5,099 bases of DNA, taken from NCBI GenBank assembly GCA_038233135.1, contig JBBSMN010000203.1:1-5099 (forward strand), given 5' to 3'. This DNA comes from JACCVL01 sp038233135 (GTDB lineage Bacteria > Actinomycetota > Actinomycetes > Propionibacteriales > Nocardioidaceae). This document shows positions 4,590-5,099 of this stretch, piece after piece. The stretch's first letter is position 1; every line of letters begins with the position of its first letter. The notes under the pieces are model-generated. The model ran no database searches, had not been told where the DNA came from, and saw only the letters and a program-made list of their open reading frames with translations. The translations under genes were made by a program, and so were the position numbers.

Positions 4590-5099
4590 GTGAGCAAGCA
4601 GGTCAAGCAGCTCGACCGCGTCATCATCCGGTTTGCGGGTGACTCCGGAGACGGCATGCAGCTCACCGGTGACCGGTTCACCGCAGAGACGGCCGCCTTC
4701 GGCAACGACCTGTCGACCCTGCCGAACTTCCCCGCCGAGATCCGGGCCCCACAGGGGACCATGGCCGGCGTCTCGAGCTTCCAGGTGCACTTCGCCGACC
4801 ACGACATCCTGACACCGGGGGACGCGCCGGACGTGCTGGTGGCGATGAACCCGGCCGCGCTCCGAGCCAACCTAAGGGACGTACCTCGCGGCTCGGCGAT
4901 CATCGTCGACACCCACGACTTTGGAGCGCGCAACCTCACCAAGGCCGGCTACACAGAAAGCCCGCTGGACGACGGGACGCTCGACCCGTTCCAGGTGCAC
5001 GCGGTCGACCTCACCACGCTGACGGTCGAGTCCATCAAGGAGTTCGGGCTGTCCCGCAAGGACGCCTCCCGTGCCAAGAACATGTTCGCGCTCGGCCTG
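4590..5099 (+). CDS. korA: 2-oxoacid:ferredoxin oxidoreductase alpha subunit (KorA), 5' part
   Basis: The frame is open to the window edge, giving the first 170 residues of a protein that is usually about 600 residues. They form the gamma-type domain fused at the N-terminus of actinobacterial KorA: DRVIIRFAGDSGDGMQLTGD with the glycine-rich GDSGDG at 17-22, TLPNFPAEIRAPQGT at 43-57, DVLVAMNPAAL, and the terminal SRAKNMFALGL. With KorB (expected directly downstream, outside the window), KorA oxidatively decarboxylates 2-oxoglutarate or a related 2-oxoacid to the acyl-CoA and reduces ferredoxin, with thiamine diphosphate held mainly by KorB. GTG 4590 is chosen because family similarity begins at it and purine-rich AGGAGG (4572-4577) and AGAGG (4580-4584) precede it. 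The ATGs at 4531 and 4538 are in other frames. The enzyme would be a source of reduced ferredoxin near the NuoB/C/I-like genes. Confidence 0.94.
   Translation, partial: MSKQVKQLDRVIIRFAGDSGDGMQLTGDRFTAETAAFGNDLSTLPNFPAEIRAPQGTMAGVSSFQVHFADHDILTPGDAPDVLVAMNPAALRANLRDVPRGSAIIVDTHDFGARNLTKAGYTESPLDDGTLDPFQVHAVDLTTLTVESIKEFGLSRKDASRAKNMFALGL

Noticed and set aside
1..5099. CRISPR arrays, insertion sequences, riboswitches
   Set aside because: I found no spaced direct-repeat array, transposase frame with terminal repeats, or recognisable riboswitch core.

Overview
The window is GC-rich throughout, uses GTG starts freely, and links genes by 4-base GTGA overlaps. With a 2-oxoacid:ferredoxin oxidoreductase, complex I-like subunits and a tRNA gene that does not encode CCA, this points to a chromosomal segment of a high-GC actinomycete (Actinomycetota). 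I cannot place the genus from the sequence alone.

Layout. (a) 1-758: tRNA-Tyr(GTA) on the minus strand, followed by a hairpin, and diverging from it yajQ, a YajQ-family nucleotide-binding protein. (b) 759-1209: a remnant type II toxin-antitoxin locus. The vapB-like antitoxin is intact and is preceded by a repeat-rich, apparently leaderless promoter/operator. The PIN-domain toxin overlaps it by GTGA but stops after 59 codons, next to the end of the following convergent gene. (c) 1214-1930, minus: a complete dienelactone hydrolase-family enzyme with its Cys-Asp-His triad. (d) 2038-3496, minus: three genes joined by GTGA overlaps that encode relatives of complex I subunits NuoB, NuoC and NuoI. 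NuoD and NuoH, which normally lie between C and I, are absent. (e) 3603-4472, plus: an aldo/keto reductase transcribed divergently from the nuo-like genes, with a perfect 11-bp inverted repeat in the shared promoter region. (f) 4590-5099, plus: the start of korA (2-oxoacid:ferredoxin oxidoreductase alpha subunit, cut by the window edge), preceded by a perfect 22-bp palindrome.

How the genes may work together. KorA with its usual partner KorB reduces ferredoxin, and the NuoB/C/I set is the peripheral iron-sulphur part of a complex I-like or hydrogenase-like machine. Their proximity makes a shared ferredoxin-linked electron-transfer role plausible, but no gene here supplies the NuoD, NuoH or antiporter subunits needed for a quinone-reducing pump. 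They would have to be encoded elsewhere or have been lost. The most interesting observations are this D/H-less B-C-I module, the two strong palindromic elements near it, and the eroded toxin-antitoxin locus with an overlapping operator and leaderless promoter.
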